From positions 16,413,130-16,477,129 of the forward strand of contig CM023449.1 of the NCBI GenBank assembly GCA_013339765.2: a DNA stretch of 64,000 bases, in the 5' to 3' direction. Positions 45,030 through 56,515 of this stretch are shown here, piece by piece (the stretch's first letter is position 1; every line of letters begins with the position of its first letter). A program made the position numbers and the translations under genes. This stretch comes from Haemaphysalis longicornis (taxonomy: Eukaryota; Arthropoda; Arachnida; Ixodida; Ixodidae). The notes below the pieces were generated by a model. It did no database searches. It saw only the letters and a program-made list of their open reading frames with translations, and was not told the DNA's origin.

Positions 45030-47437
45030 GAGAACATATTGAGCGCACGTGATCGTGCTCCTCGGGAGACAGTGCCCGGCGTCGTCCAAGCTGGCCCGCG
45101 GGCTCAAGAAGCAACAAACGCCCGACGACTTCTTGCATCTCCGACCGATATCCCTTACTCCCGTTATCTGCAAACTAATAGAACGGCTCATCCATAGCCG
45201 AATAGCCAACTATCTTGAATTCGTAAGGCCCTATTTTCATCCCTCACAAACAAGGTTTTCTCCCTAATCTCAGCTCCGCTGACAGCCTCTGGCTCCTCAG
45301 ACGGGTGATTAACCGGAAATACTCCCGACAACCCCCCTACCTTCTCGCACAAGACTTACAGAAAGCCTTCAACTGCGCTAGCCAACAATCAATCCTTGAA
45401 GAACTTGCTGAGGAATTTCTCAGCCAGAAAGCTCAAAACTGGATCAGAAACTTCCCTGAAGCTCGCCCCATTCAATTACACGGAGCCTACCCCGGCTGGT
45501 CTCCCCGAGTCTTTTACCTTGACAGGGGTGTACCACAAGGCTCCACACTTGGCCCAACTCTTTTAACTTAGCCATGACCAGAATAGCAAGACGGATCACA
45601 ACTGAGACCACAGGCCGCTTTACCATCTGAGCGGACGACATTACTATATGGACCAAATCAGCCCAATACCCAAATCAAGACGCCATGATTACCGTCCTCC
45701 AGTGCGCAGGAACGAGACTCGAACAGGTCCTCCCCGACCTTGGCCTGAACCTCGCACCTCACAAAACAGAATTCCTCGCCATCTTCGGCTGTCATCCCCC
45801 CACTGATTACGCGCCACCTCAAGTCAGTGTGGCCTCCATTTCTGTCTCAGCCAGACTTAAACCAATAAACTCCTCGTAGTCTACATTGGAACCAGGAACC
45901 GCCCCACAATATGGCTTAATCGCCTTAAGCAGAAATGGAACTTCGTGCACCACACCCTGCGACGGCTCTCAATCAAACACGGGGGAGACAAACAAAAGGC
46001 TATCACCACTCTCGGAAGAGCAGTAGCGGTGGGCATTCTCTCGTACGGAGGGACGCATTATGACCTCAACTGCACCCAACGACCACGCTGCAAGTTCTTC
46101 ATAATTCCACCACCCTGCGCACCATCACTCGCCTCCCACGTCATACAAAAATTGCCAAACTCCAACAAGCACCGCCCTCCCACCAATCGACCGCATCATT
46201 CAGGAATAAACGGATCAATACAATTTTAAACAACTCACCAATCAAGGCGTGCTGCTCACCGCGTGGGAACAACGAAGCAATACTCCCCTAATTTTCCAGC
46301 CCCAACACCCCCCTGGCAGCGGCCCCACTTCACTCAATCCGTCACCTCGCAACTCGTCGCACGCAGGAAGCCCAAGCTTCGACAGCAACACTGCTGACGC
46401 ATTGCCTCAACTAAACGACCGGGTGAAATTGACGTCTACACAGACGCTAGCCACATAAACTCACACGTCGGCACAGCATGGATCAGCCCGGACAATTTAT
46501 CCATCATGGGAGCCCAATATCACCGTATTCCCAATATTACTTCAACGGACGCGGAGCTCATCGATATTCAGGATTCTCTCGACTACTTCATGTAGGATTA
46601 CCGTCTCCCCATTACCCCCAACCTTCGAATCCTAACAGACTCACATGAAGCTCTCCAAAAACGTTGTAATCCCAGGCCCACCCACCCTTCTGTCCACCAC
46701 ATTATTCATCAAATCATTGTGCTCCAAACATCAGGCTGCCAAGTCCGAATCGACTGGACCCCCGGTCATGAACCAGCCGCTCCTGGGAACCAAGCAGCTC
46801 ACGTGGCTGCGCAGGAGGCCCTTCTCACAATGGCCTCCGATGAACCCCCGGCGCCGCCCTTCTCAAACCACCCCTGGCCCAACTGCCTTGACGATGAGCC
46901 CACTCTCGCTCCCGCAATCAAACTCCGTAGATCCCGGCAGCTGAAACAACAACGTCTCAAGGCACTCACACCTTCAGGCCACCTCACCTCCTTCCCCACC
47001 CTGACCCGAGCACAAGAAATCTTCTTGAACAAGTTCCTCACCAACACCTGTACGGCACCAGAAACCATTCGACAATGGTATTATCTACAGCACGCCCCCC
47101 GATGTCCCACTGCCACCACTTCATCACAGCCGATCTCCACCACCTCATCTGGCACTGCCCCAAGTTTTCTCGCTTTCGTACATTCACTCCCCCTGACCCC
47201 AACACCTCAACTTGCATCGACCCAATATCCCTCTCACACGACACACTCTTCGAAATCATTATTTATGCCACAAAAAGGGGCCTAGTACGAGATATTTAGC
47301 AGTCGTCTGCATGACTTACGAAGAGTTCCCTTGAAGACGACGTCATAAGGACTGTGCTCCTCCCTCCCCATTTTCTTCCTCTCCCCCCCCCCCCTGGCCT
47401 ATGGCCTTCCTTTCTAATAAAAGTTCACAACAACAAC
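45030..47437 (+). pseudogene. I-like LINE with RT, RNase H and 3' end (plus copy)
   Basis: The plus strand, in shifted frames, shows RT block LRPISLTPVICKLIERLIHS (about 45140-45200), AQDLQKAFNCASQQSILEEL (45352-45411), and DRGVPQGSTLGPTLL (45520-45566). An ADDITIWTKS catalytic box follows a stop (near 45636-45665). RNase H shows TDAS (about 46440), TDSHEAL (near 46638) and WTPGHEPAAPGNQAAH (46756-46803). A C-terminal finger CHHFITADLHHLIWHC is read in another frame (47111-47158). The 3' end is AATAAAAGTTCACAACAACAA. Multiple stops and shifts make it inactive. The RT N-terminus and anything upstream are truncated. Confidence 0.85.
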
Positions 47438-47454
47438 CGTGGGCTCACCTCATA

Positions 47455-48310
47455 TGAGGAGCACGCAAAGCAAGAAAAAATTCCCCCGCATTTCCCCGAG
47501 GGGGAGAATGTGAAAGTGCGAATGCACGGTTGTCGGCCCGCTTGCGGCGCTTGCGCTCGGCCCCCGCAGCCCACCGCCTCGCCGCCTTCTCTTCCATCTC
47601 TTCCATCGGGTTTGTAGTATCACGTGTACACCACGCAGTTATCAAGCCGCTATAACGCCGCTGAGTCGCCAACGCACGCCGCTGACGACGTAGTTTGAAT
47701 GCGTTAAAGATATAAGGCGCGTCACTAACACTGATATCAGCGTCGTGTCCGTGGCTTGGTCGGTAGAGCGTCGCGCTGCGGCCGCAAAGTCCTCGGATCG
47801 AAACCTGGCGCCGGATGCTGTTTCTTTTTTAAATATAGAGGAGCACTGCGGACGCCGACGCCGCCGACGCCGCCGCCGCCGCCGCCGGCGGTGGATGGTT
47901 TGGGGTCGCTTATAAAGTGCGCACTTAAAATACCGAGCGCACGTGCGCCTCGTGCGGAATGACCGGCGTCTGCCAGGTCGACAGTCGAGAACACTCTGCC
48001 AAGTGTTCGTGGCGTGATCTCTCGTGTGCTGTTCTCCTCGCGCGGTGACGTGCGTTCGCGCCTGAAGTGGGGAGCAGAGACGCCGAGTCCGCGAAGCCAG
48101 CTGCCACAGTTTCAGCACGTGCTAACGCGGTTCATTTTGGAGAGATGTGAAAGCCTGGGGACGAAACGATCCGGGGCTGCCAGTTATGGAGTACTTTGAG
48201 CGACAAGTCGGGAAATCCATATGTGGTTCAACAATCAGGTCTCCGACAAAGAGAGAGGCGCCGCCAGCTCTGCCCTTTCTCGATCCTTGCACCACCAGTT
48301 GAAGCAGCGC
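47455..48310 (+). mobile_element. tRNA-headed composite repeat, copy 2
   Basis: Begins GCAAGAAAAAATTCCCCCGC with a CCCC..GGGG hairpin (47486-47502). Then come a GGCGCGTCACTAACACTG stretch and a tRNA-like block with box A-like TGGCTTGGTCGGTAGAGCG and box B-like GGATCGAAACC (47745-47820). A (CCG)n tract lies at 47849-47890. A 3' body (47930-48308) aligns with the inverted copy 53103-53520. The opening bases match the inverted end of the Helentron-like elements at 32360-32395 and 57425-57470. It encodes no protein. The class is uncertain: a SINE fused with, or carried by, a Helentron-like element is my reading. Confidence 0.6.
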
Positions 48311-48320
48311 CAATCCTTTT

Positions 48321-48418
48321 TTGTCTTTAGTTTTTTAAGTGTCTTTTAGTGTCTTTGTGTCTTTAGTGTCTTTGTGTCTTAGTGTCTTTAGTGTCTTTGT
48401 CGTTAGTGCCTTTAGTTT
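48321..48418. repeat. TTTAGTGTC/TTTGTGTC minisatellite
   Basis: About ten units of 8-9 bases (TTTAGTGTC, TTTGTGTC, TTAGTGTC) in head-to-tail order. It lies exactly between the end of the composite repeat and the truncated end of the gypsy pol gene. Confidence 0.85.
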
Positions 48419-51035
48419 AGCCATATGGCATGACGTTGAATTCATATAAACCGTCCGGGGTCATAAAGGCTTATTGGGGCGGTCCGATTCCGCAACCGGC
48501 ACTTGCCAGTAGCCCGAGCGCAAATCAAGAGACGAGAAGAATTCTGCACCGTGTAAACAATCGAGAGCGTCGTCGATGCGAGGGAGTGGATAAACGTCCT
48601 TTCGGGTAATTTGTTTAGGCGGCGGTAGTCAACACAGAACCGTAAATACCCATCTTTTTTTGTTACGAGGACCACGGGCGACGACCATGGGCTTTGTGAC
48701 GGCCGAATGACGCCGCACTGTAGCATGTCATACACGTGTTCACTAATAACACCCCGTTCCGGCCCCGACACACGGTAGGGTTGCTGTCCCAAGAGCGTGA
48801 TCGCCTGTGTCGATGTGATGGGAGACTGTTGACGTTTTACCCAAAGGACCTTGTATGCAGTCGAATGAAGAACGGAACTTGTGAAGAAGGGTGGGAAGCG
48901 GCATGCGCTGTGTGGGATCCAAATCAGCTTCGAGGTACTTCTTAGACACATCGGCGGACAGTGAAGCGTCGATAGGAAGGGACGAGTCCAGGGCAGTGAG
49001 CGAAAGCGCAGTCGGATCATTGCAGAAGTCGAAGCTGCTGTTGGAGCACATAGGTTCAACACGGCCAATTGACTCTCCATAGAGCAGGCTGACAGAACGG
49101 TGGGTTTCATTAGAAACATTCTCGCATGCCCACCTTGCACAGTAGGAACGGCGAATGGGAGCGGCAACTCCTTACGGCGAAGGATAAGATCGGATGGAGT
49201 GAATATAACTGGTCCATCTGGTACGAGCGCACCAGCAAGGTCAACCATTACAGAACTTAGTGGTGGGATATCAATGTCTTCGTCCACGGTAATCTTCCAT
49301 TCACAAAAACAATCCTCATACAGCGGCGGATCGGTCTGCGAAATAAGTTTAATCTCAGCCTTAGCCCAGTCGATCGCTGCCTCATGGCTTGACAAGAAGT
49401 CCCATCCAAGAATAACATCATGGTAACATGAAGACAAAACGACAAATTTGATGGTATAGACCGTGTCTTGGATCACTACTGGAGCAGTGCATGCAGCCAG
49501 TGGTGAATCATGTTCTGCGCTTGCTTGCAGTTCGAAGCGAAAGTCCCGACAGTGGCGTCATAACCTTTTTCAGATAGCGGCATAGTTTCACACTCATAAC
49601 AGAAATCGCGGCACCAGTATCGACAAGAGCAAGAACAGGAACTCCTTCAACAACTACGTTGACGACATTTTTCGGGGATACACGAGAACTTTGACATTTC
49701 CCTGCATACGCAGTTCGTGCCTCCGGAACTGCGGAAATTAATTTCCCGTGTCATGAGGGGCAGACTGGCGGCGCATAGGAGAGATGGAGCGGTGAAGAGG
49801 AGAAGGTGATCGGCGACTTGCGGACGTCTGATGGTGGGATTCGAAGGATGGTGGTGGCGGTCCCGCAGGTATGCGACGGTGAGCTTTCCGGGAAAAATAG
49901 ATTGGACTATGAGATGCTATATAGGTCGGTTGTCCTGAGTGCGCCACGGATTCGCCTGCTGTACAGCCAATGGTGCGGATGGCGGAACTGGGAAACTTGC
50001 TGAGTAATGAGCGGCACAGGCGCTGGTATGTACGGTCCATACGTTGGCCAAACTAGTGGACAAGTGGAGGGGCAGCCCTTGCCGCGCATTCGGCGTACGA
50101 CAACGGAGCGGTCAGTGGCGGGGCTACAGTAGCCATGGCTGGAACAGTCAGCGGAGCAGTGGGGGTAGTTGACTGGTGTGCAGGTGAAAGAGCCTCGGTG
50201 ACCTGCTCCCTGATAATGTGCTGAAGAGCTTGAGGCAAACTTGGTGAGGGCTGCTCCACAAATGGCACCAACGAAAGTTGCCGAGCGACCTCCTCACGGA
50301 CGAAGTCTTTAATCTTCAGTTTCAAGCGACGGTTGTTCAGGACTGAACGACAAACTTGAAAGTTTCTCCGCTTGTCCCGAGCGACTGTCGAACGAAGGTC
50401 CTTTGCCACCGCAGCTCATCATAGCTTTGGCAGAGCTTGATGACCTCAGCCACAATGTTTGGGACTTTGGACATCAACATCTGAACGCACCGTCTTCAAT
50501 ACCTTTCAAGATGTGCCGAATCTTTTCTTGATCAGACATAGCCTTGTTGACACGCCTGCAGAGATCCACAACGTCTTCGATATAGCTCGTGAAATTCTCG
50601 CCGCGCTGCTGCGCGCGTACTCGTAGACTCTGTTCAGCGCGCAGTTTACGCACCACCGGGCTTTCGAACGCCTCTTCAAAGGTGGGTTTTGATTTCGCCC
50701 CATGTTTTGATGGTCCTCCCGTTGTTCGAAACTCCACCTCAGCCACTTCCATAAGGTAAAACTCAACATTGCTCAGCTTAGCTTCATCATCCCACTTGGT
50801 ATAGGCGCTCACCCGCTCGAATGTGGACAACCGATCCTCGGCATCATAATCACCTTTGCCGTTGAAAAAGGGTGGGTGACGCTGACGAGTGGTGCCGGCG
50901 CAGATGACCGGTGGTACCGGTGATGGTGACTGTTGGCGGGCGTCGGCGAGGTTGACGGATATAGGTACCATGCGGTTGCGAAGCTCCAGTTTGGTTCACC
51001 TCGTACCTGGCTCTCTCCTCCAGCACTTGCAAGGT
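48419..51035 (-). pseudogene. Ty3/gypsy retrotransposon gag-pro-RT, truncated
   Basis: Minus strand. Gag occupies about 51032-50050 in broken frames. Its best part (50474-50971) has PPFFNGKGDYDAEDRLSTFE and a helix-rich region with VVRKLRAEQSLRVRAQQRGE, typical of gypsy Gag. Protease has the catalytic ALVDTGAAISVM at 49611-49640 and [12 protein letters not shown] (about 49395-49430) in the next frame. RT begins [19 protein letters not shown] and has [20 protein letters not shown] and DYRRLNK (48595-48780). It stops just after the EFNVMP equivalent at 48419. RNase H, integrase and LTRs are absent. Confidence 0.85.
48442..49476 (-). pseudogene. Gypsy protease tail and reverse transcriptase ORF
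   Basis: At 344 codons this is the longest open frame in the window. Residues about 19-32 ([14 protein letters not shown]) are the ILG block of the aspartic protease. Residues 230-285 hold the first RT motifs ([39 protein letters not shown]). The middle (about residues 125-215) reads in a shifted frame, since the expected conserved linker is not visible there. The last 50 residues are also out of frame with the RT palm. The YxDD box is beyond the truncation. Confidence 0.8.
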
Positions 51036-51217
51036 GGTTTAATCACTAGAGCAGTGAAAGCGAGAGGTGGGAATCAGCACAGTATGTTCTAGGTGGACCG
51101 AATAGGGGATCGCTGCTCTTAGCACACGGACGCACAGAGATGATGATAGCTGGACGCTTCCGGCGCATACCCGAGCGAGCAGGGATTGGCCGATCGAGGT
51201 CCGTTTATCCTTTCACA

Positions 51218-51221
<4 letters not shown>

Positions 51222-51266
<45 letters not shown>
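51222..51266. repeat. (AT)n microsatellite, left part
   Basis: About 45 bases of uninterrupted TA/AT directly before the first LTR of the mini-retrotransposon. Confidence 0.95.
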
Positions 51267-51269
<3 letters not shown>

Positions 51270-51442
51270 CACGGGACCAGTGGACAATGCCCCATGGCGG
51301 CATAGCTCGGCGTCGAAGACGACGAGGAAGAGGGCGCGTGCAGATTGAGCGGACTCGGCCATGGCCGCTTGTAAATAATGTAAATAGATCGTTCGACCCC
51401 ATTCCATCGTTCGTCTTATCTCTGCCCTGCCGCCACGTAACA
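51267..51442 (+). repeat. TRIM 5' LTR
   Basis: Left long terminal repeat. It contains GTAAATAATGTAAATAG, a T/A-rich stretch that could include transcription or polyadenylation signals, and ends CGCCACGTAACA. The right LTR differs at two bases near 51422-51425. Confidence 0.88.
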
Positions 51443-51995
51443 TTTTGGTGGAGGGTGCTGGGTACAGTCCCATCCCGGCCACGAGCTTCACCCCGCCTCG
51501 ACTCATGAAGCGGTCTCACCCTGGCTCTTGGAAAGCGTCGGCCCGCCCCAGCCCCGGTGAGCCATGGACGCGATCATTCCCCAGCCCCGTGTCCCCTGCC
51601 CGTGACCCGCCGAGACCAGACGAACTGATTAGCCACGACCAGACGTACCGCCGACGACGTTCCCCCGCCCAGATCTCCGGCGCTTCTCCGAGGGCTTTGG
51701 ACGCTGCCTCGTAGGGTCGGCGGTGGTTACAGCTGTTCCGGGGCCGGTGCTCATCACGACCATCACCATCATCCGTGGCGGCAAGGACTTCACTGTATAT
51801 ACTCATCCCGTCTCGTCCTCACCGCAGGTATCGACGTCAAAACTTTCCGGCTGTGCGTCGTCATCTTCGATCACTGCTAAGACAAGGTCGAGCTGCCGAC
51901 CCAGACCCTCGCAGGCGGAAGGAATCAACGGCACCGCCTTCGAGTCGTATCCCTATGGCCTCGACCGGGACGGTCGTCTTTGCCCGGGGGGGTAG

Positions 51996-52167
51996 TGTCA
52001 CGGGACCAGTGGACAATGCCCCATGGCGGCATAGCTCGGCGTCGAAGACGACGAGGAAGAGGGCGCGTGCAGATTGAGCGGACTCGGCCATGGCCGCTTG
52101 TAAATAATGTAAATAGATCGTTCGACCCCATTCCATCGTTCGTCTTATCTGTGTCCTGCCGCCACGT

Positions 52168-52171
<4 letters not shown>
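51996..52171 (+). repeat. TRIM 3' LTR
   Basis: Right long terminal repeat, same length as the left and with two visible substitutions (near 52151-52154). Preceded by the G-rich polypurine tract and followed at once by (AT)n. Confidence 0.88.

Positions 52172-52245
<74 letters not shown>
52172..52245. repeat. (AT)n microsatellite, right part
   Basis: About 74 bases of uninterrupted AT directly after the TRIM, ending in GCGTGTGTGTG. Together with 51222-51266 it appears to be one array split by the insertion. Confidence 0.95.
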
Positions 52246-52248
<3 letters not shown>

Positions 52249-53102
52249 TGTGTGTGTAACAGAAATGAAGGCAGGCAGTCAAGAAAGCCAAGGAATGCAA
52301 AGGTGAAGTTTTGGTACGGCAATTATTATCCTTGAAACTGATGCAGGTTTTTTTTTTAAGAAAGTGGAAGGAAACGTCCCCGTTTTTGCGCATGTCTTTC
52401 TGGTACACTATCATTGAACAGCACCAGCTAAAAAGAGTCTGATAACAACGGCGGCGGCAAAGCTGCATTCATATTACGACGACGGCTCCGTCTAATGACC
52501 CGTCCACCACGCCTAACGGGCACTCAGTTCGTGCACGCACTGTCCGCTGTGGAAGGCTGCCCTTTCGCAAGCGGGCGTAGGCCAACGCTTTCGCAGGAAA
52601 GCGTTGGCCTACGGCCGCTCGTTAATTTTCTCCGTGGAATAGACGTCCGCTTTGCCTAGAAGGCTTCGGTGCATGTGTGAGATGGTTCGTGCGTGGCAGG
52701 GCAACGCGTTTATGGGGGCTTAATCATTGTGCCGAATTTAGGCACCTATTGAGGGACGCTGAATACAAGTTTTGCGTATCGTTACATTTTGCGTAATTGA
52801 AGGACGTTCAAAGCGGTAGAAAGTGCATTACGGTATGGGAGAAATAAATTTTTCTCAGATAATAGCTACGTTTTTTGTGAGTAATTTCTGCGTGTGAGAA
52901 TTGATTTCATACCTAGAACTCTCCCCTGATAAATTCTTTAAATGTGCGAAAGTGCGAATTTGCCGGTACAGTTTGATGGCACGGTGTAATTGGAAAAATT
53001 ATGTGGGTGTACCGTTGTCCTGCTAAAAAGAGAATTTGTTTTTCTAGGTGTTTCAATGCCGGAATCCTATTTTGACAGATCGGAGGATTGGGCGCCCAGA
53101 CA
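52246..53102. other. No recognised gene; strong hairpin at 52570-52619
   Basis: CGTAGGCCAACGCTTTC pairs perfectly over 17 bp with its complement across a 4-base GCAG loop. After one mismatch, five more pairs follow outside. Nothing else is recognised in this interval. Confidence 0.4.
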
Positions 53103-54145
53103 ATCAGGAAATGTCCTGAAGAAATCGGCGCAGCTTGCCCTAGTGGTGCACGGCTGGAGAAGCAGCCGAGCTGGTGGCCCCTCTCTTTTCGTCGGAGACC
53201 CGGCTGTTGCATCTCACATGGCTTTCCCTACTTGCCTCTGCAAGTTCTCCATGGCTGTCATGCCCGGATCGTTCTGTCCTCAGGCTTACACATCCCTCGC
53301 AAAGTGGACCGCGTTAGCTTCGCGAACTCGGCGTCTGTAGTGGGAATTCGGCGTCTGTGCTGCCCACTTCGGCGCGAACGCACGCGAACTGGCGAGTACA
53401 AGAGCACGCGATCGATCACTCCACGGATGCTGGGCAGTGTTCTCGAACGTCGAACAGGCCGATGCCAGGTGACCTCATGAGGCGCACGCTCAAGTGCGCT
53501 CGGTATTTCTGCTTGGCATTTTTGTGAGCTCCTTCGGAGGCGTAAGTATGGACGACGCCGAGCGCTCCTCGGGAGGCGCACACGAATGTACCCTCTGTAT
53601 TTCTTTGTATTTTTTTAATGCAGAGCATTTCAAGTACTCACGATGTCACCCGCGTTGACGTCCGTAGTCGTAGTCCGCACCGTCGTTGTCCGCACCTCTC
53701 CCCGTACACTATATAAAAAGAATACTATCCGGCGCCTGGTTTCGATCCCTCGACCCGGCGGGCGGAACGCAATGTACATGGTGCTCTACCCACTGCGCCA
53801 CAAAGCCGACACAGAATGGGAGGCTACGAACGCGCCTTATATCCTTGACTCATTCCCACTATATAAAAAAATACTATCCAGCGCCTGGTTTCGATCCCTC
53901 GACCCTACGGGCGGAACGCAATGTACATGGTGCTCTACCCACTGCGCCACAAAGCCGACACAGAATGGGAGGCTACGAACGCGCCTTATATCCTTGACTC
54001 ATTCAAACTACGTCAAGAAGCTGCTGATACAACGATTCACTACCACCAACTCCCCAAACACTAAACGTTAACGCAATACACCCACCCCCTATGCGACGCA
54101 TTTACTCGAGTCCCCCTCGCGGGGAGATGGGCCCAATTTTTTCTG
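53103..54145 (-). mobile_element. tRNA-headed composite repeat, copy 3 (tRNA module doubled)
   Basis: The reverse complement follows 47455-48310 from the CCCC..GGGG hairpin and A-run (near 54105-54145) to GCAAGCTGCGCCGATTTC (near 53110). It contains two tandem tRNA-like modules (about 53860-53995 and 53715-53845). Each has AAGGCGCGTTCGTAGCC, TGTGGCGCAGTGGGTAGAGC (box A-like), GGATCGAAACCAGGCGC (box B) and an ATATAGTG linker. The modules are nearly identical to each other, so the duplication is recent relative to the family. No protein is encoded. Confidence 0.65.
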
Positions 54146-56515
54146 GTAACGCTATACGGCAGAACTACAATCATGAACAATTCTGCCGTGAAAAGTTATA
54201 CATTATGCGCGAAGAGTCAACTTTCATTTCGTGGAGGCAGCGACCACTCGTATTTACGGCTGTGGCCCTCAGAACACGCATAAAAAGAATTCTCCTGTTA
54301 TGCAAGCAGTGACCTAGGTTATTGAAATTCCAGAAGAATGCGATGCCATATTTGAACAAAATAATCGCGCCATGTACTGAGATCAGATATTTATCTCTAT
54401 CGAATAATAGGCACGGCTTTTTCTTTCTGTGCGGTAGCCCTCAATTCATCGGCGGTTGTACTTAAATTCGAGAGAAAACATGCACAAAAAATTCACTCGA
54501 ATAATTCATTTTGTGAACGCAATGAGCCCAAACTGGTGGCATGAAGCTACACGCGATGATTGCGTTCTACAAAATCATAAAATAGTCCTCCCATGGACAC
54601 AGTGAACACCAATTTCGACACATCTGAGAAAAAGCCAGTACCTTGCTTCAAAATTTATACATTAAAACTCGTAACTTCCTGCTGTTAGTTATTTTTTTTC
54701 CGTATCTTTAATTTTGGTTTTTTTACCCCTCTGATAAGATAACACCATCTATTAAAAGCAACTACTGCGTATTCCGCAATTGAAAACACTGGCAGTCGAT
54801 CTATATCGTCTTCCTACACCCGAATTTCCAAGAAACGGTTAATAACCCATGTGAGACACATTGGATGTCACCTGTAAACTCACCATACGAATGTAAAAGC
54901 GTCCTTCTAACTAATGTGCTTCTCGAATGTCAGTGAGATTTAATTCTCGAATATCGCAAGTTCAGTTCAGCCTCGCATTAGCACGCATTAAACGAGCTCA
55001 CTTTCGGCATCAAATGTCTTCTCTCTAATCCTGGCTGCGCACTTTTATCTATGCATTGAACCTGTAGCCTGAAAATATAGATGACCGCCGCTCCAATAGG
55101 GCTCCTTCATCGCTCTGACTAAGGGAACATTTCGGACGTCGGAAATTATTCATAGCCAGATCTCATTGGCTTTTGTTTGATGGCACGGGCCCTAGCACTT
55201 TGAAATGGGGTTGGGCTTGATTACACAGCAGTAATGGATGCCTCAGAGAGAGCAACGAGATAGGAGAATAAACTTTTTTCGGAGCTATTTCTATACACTA
55301 CGGCAACACTAATGCTCCAGGACACATTTATAGCGTCATAAGCTTGCGTGAGCATTTTGATTCTGTTCGTTTTCCGTACACTCTTCAATTTACAGCATCT
55401 AAATGTGTGGGTCTAAGTACGTACTTTAAGGACTCCATTAGAAAGTCTCTCTCAGTGGGACCGTGGCTTCTACACATTTACATTAGCCTACGCTACACCT
55501 TGCCCGCTGTGCGTATTTTGACAAACCAATCGCTGTATTCTTTACTAAATTAGGCCTCTTCCAAAAGTATGGCCTAATGATGTTGTCAGCCAATAAATTT
55601 GCACTTGTTCCTTGCGATTCGCCTCTCCCTTCCTTGAAAATTTGCAATGTTACAAACGACCCACTTTCCAGCCTTGCTTTATACTTGGTTAGGTGTAACT
55701 AACGGTACGCAATGCCCTGTGCAATTTCTTGCTGAACAAACAGCTTGCATGTGTTTGCTGCATCTTTCCCTTTTTTAATTAGGCCCCGAAAAAAACCAGT
55801 GAGGTGCACTGACACTTCATACGAAACCTTCAGTGAGGTGTCCGAGTTTGCAGTAAAATAGAAGAACGCTTCTGGAAGTACTGTTCCTTCATAGTAAGAG
55901 TGTAGAGGCATAAAGTTTGAACAATTTTTTTTTGCACCGAAGGTTCCCTCATTAGATATAGGGAATTAGAATATATGCCCCGAAAGGAGAAAAATTAGCA
56001 GATTAAATAAGGCCCGCAAGACGCAACTGGCTTTTATACACTATCGTTGCTGCTGTTTTCTTGCAAAGTTCTGGCAGAAAACGTCGGCGGAAATGTTGGT
56101 AGATAACGCGTGTCAGTGCCTTCAGGAACGGCTGAACGGGTTACATTTTCTGAAAGAGGTTAAGGGTAGGGATACTTACTTTCTAGGCACATGAATTTGC
56201 TTCCTATAATAACAAAGTGTTGCTGCCACGTGCAGCTGTCGTAACAAGGGTGATTCTTTACACTTATATAATACAGTTTCTCCATTGATAAAGGCAGTAA
56301 AAATGCGCTCGGAAACGTCGAAAAAAAGGCCTCTTTCCTGTAGCATTGTCGGTGCAGGCCTCTTAACAATTTATACGCGACCTCGAAATGGACAGGAAAA
56401 AAAATCAAGAAAACTGGGTAGTACCCAAGGACACGGTTCGTAAACACAGGCCTTAGTTTCTTTGTATGATTTTTCGTTATTGCTGGAGACGTACACAACT
56501 TCGCACAATTGTCAC
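54146..56515. other. No recognised gene
   Basis: AT-rich sequence. A minus frame at 55699-55911 (70 codons) has a fairly protein-like composition but no motif. Nothing else is supported. Confidence 0.3.

Larger units (their letters stand above)
51267..52171 (+). mobile_element. TRIM-like LTR mini-retrotransposon
   Basis: Two 176 bp direct repeats (51267-51442, 51996-52171) start TGTCACGGGACC and end CACGTAACA, that is TG...CA. By eye they differ at only two positions. Directly after the left one is TTTTGGTGGAGGGTGCTGGG, a candidate primer-binding site. Directly before the right one is a purine run (GGGGGGGTAG), a polypurine tract. The 553 bp interior has no gag-pol domains, only an 89-codon proline/arginine-rich frame. 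This is the plan of a TRIM. Both flanks are AT repeat, so the duplication cannot be delimited. Confidence 0.88.

Noticed and set aside
47740..47825. Functional tRNA gene
   Set aside because: The promoter-like boxes recur in four repeat copies with variable anticodon regions, so this is a repeat module.
51861..52322. ORF with a long Tyr-Ile run
   Set aside because: Translation of the AT microsatellite and the TRIM LTR.
55699..55911. Possible host exon on the minus strand
   Set aside because: Protein-like composition only; no flanking exon, motif or splice sites that I could support.
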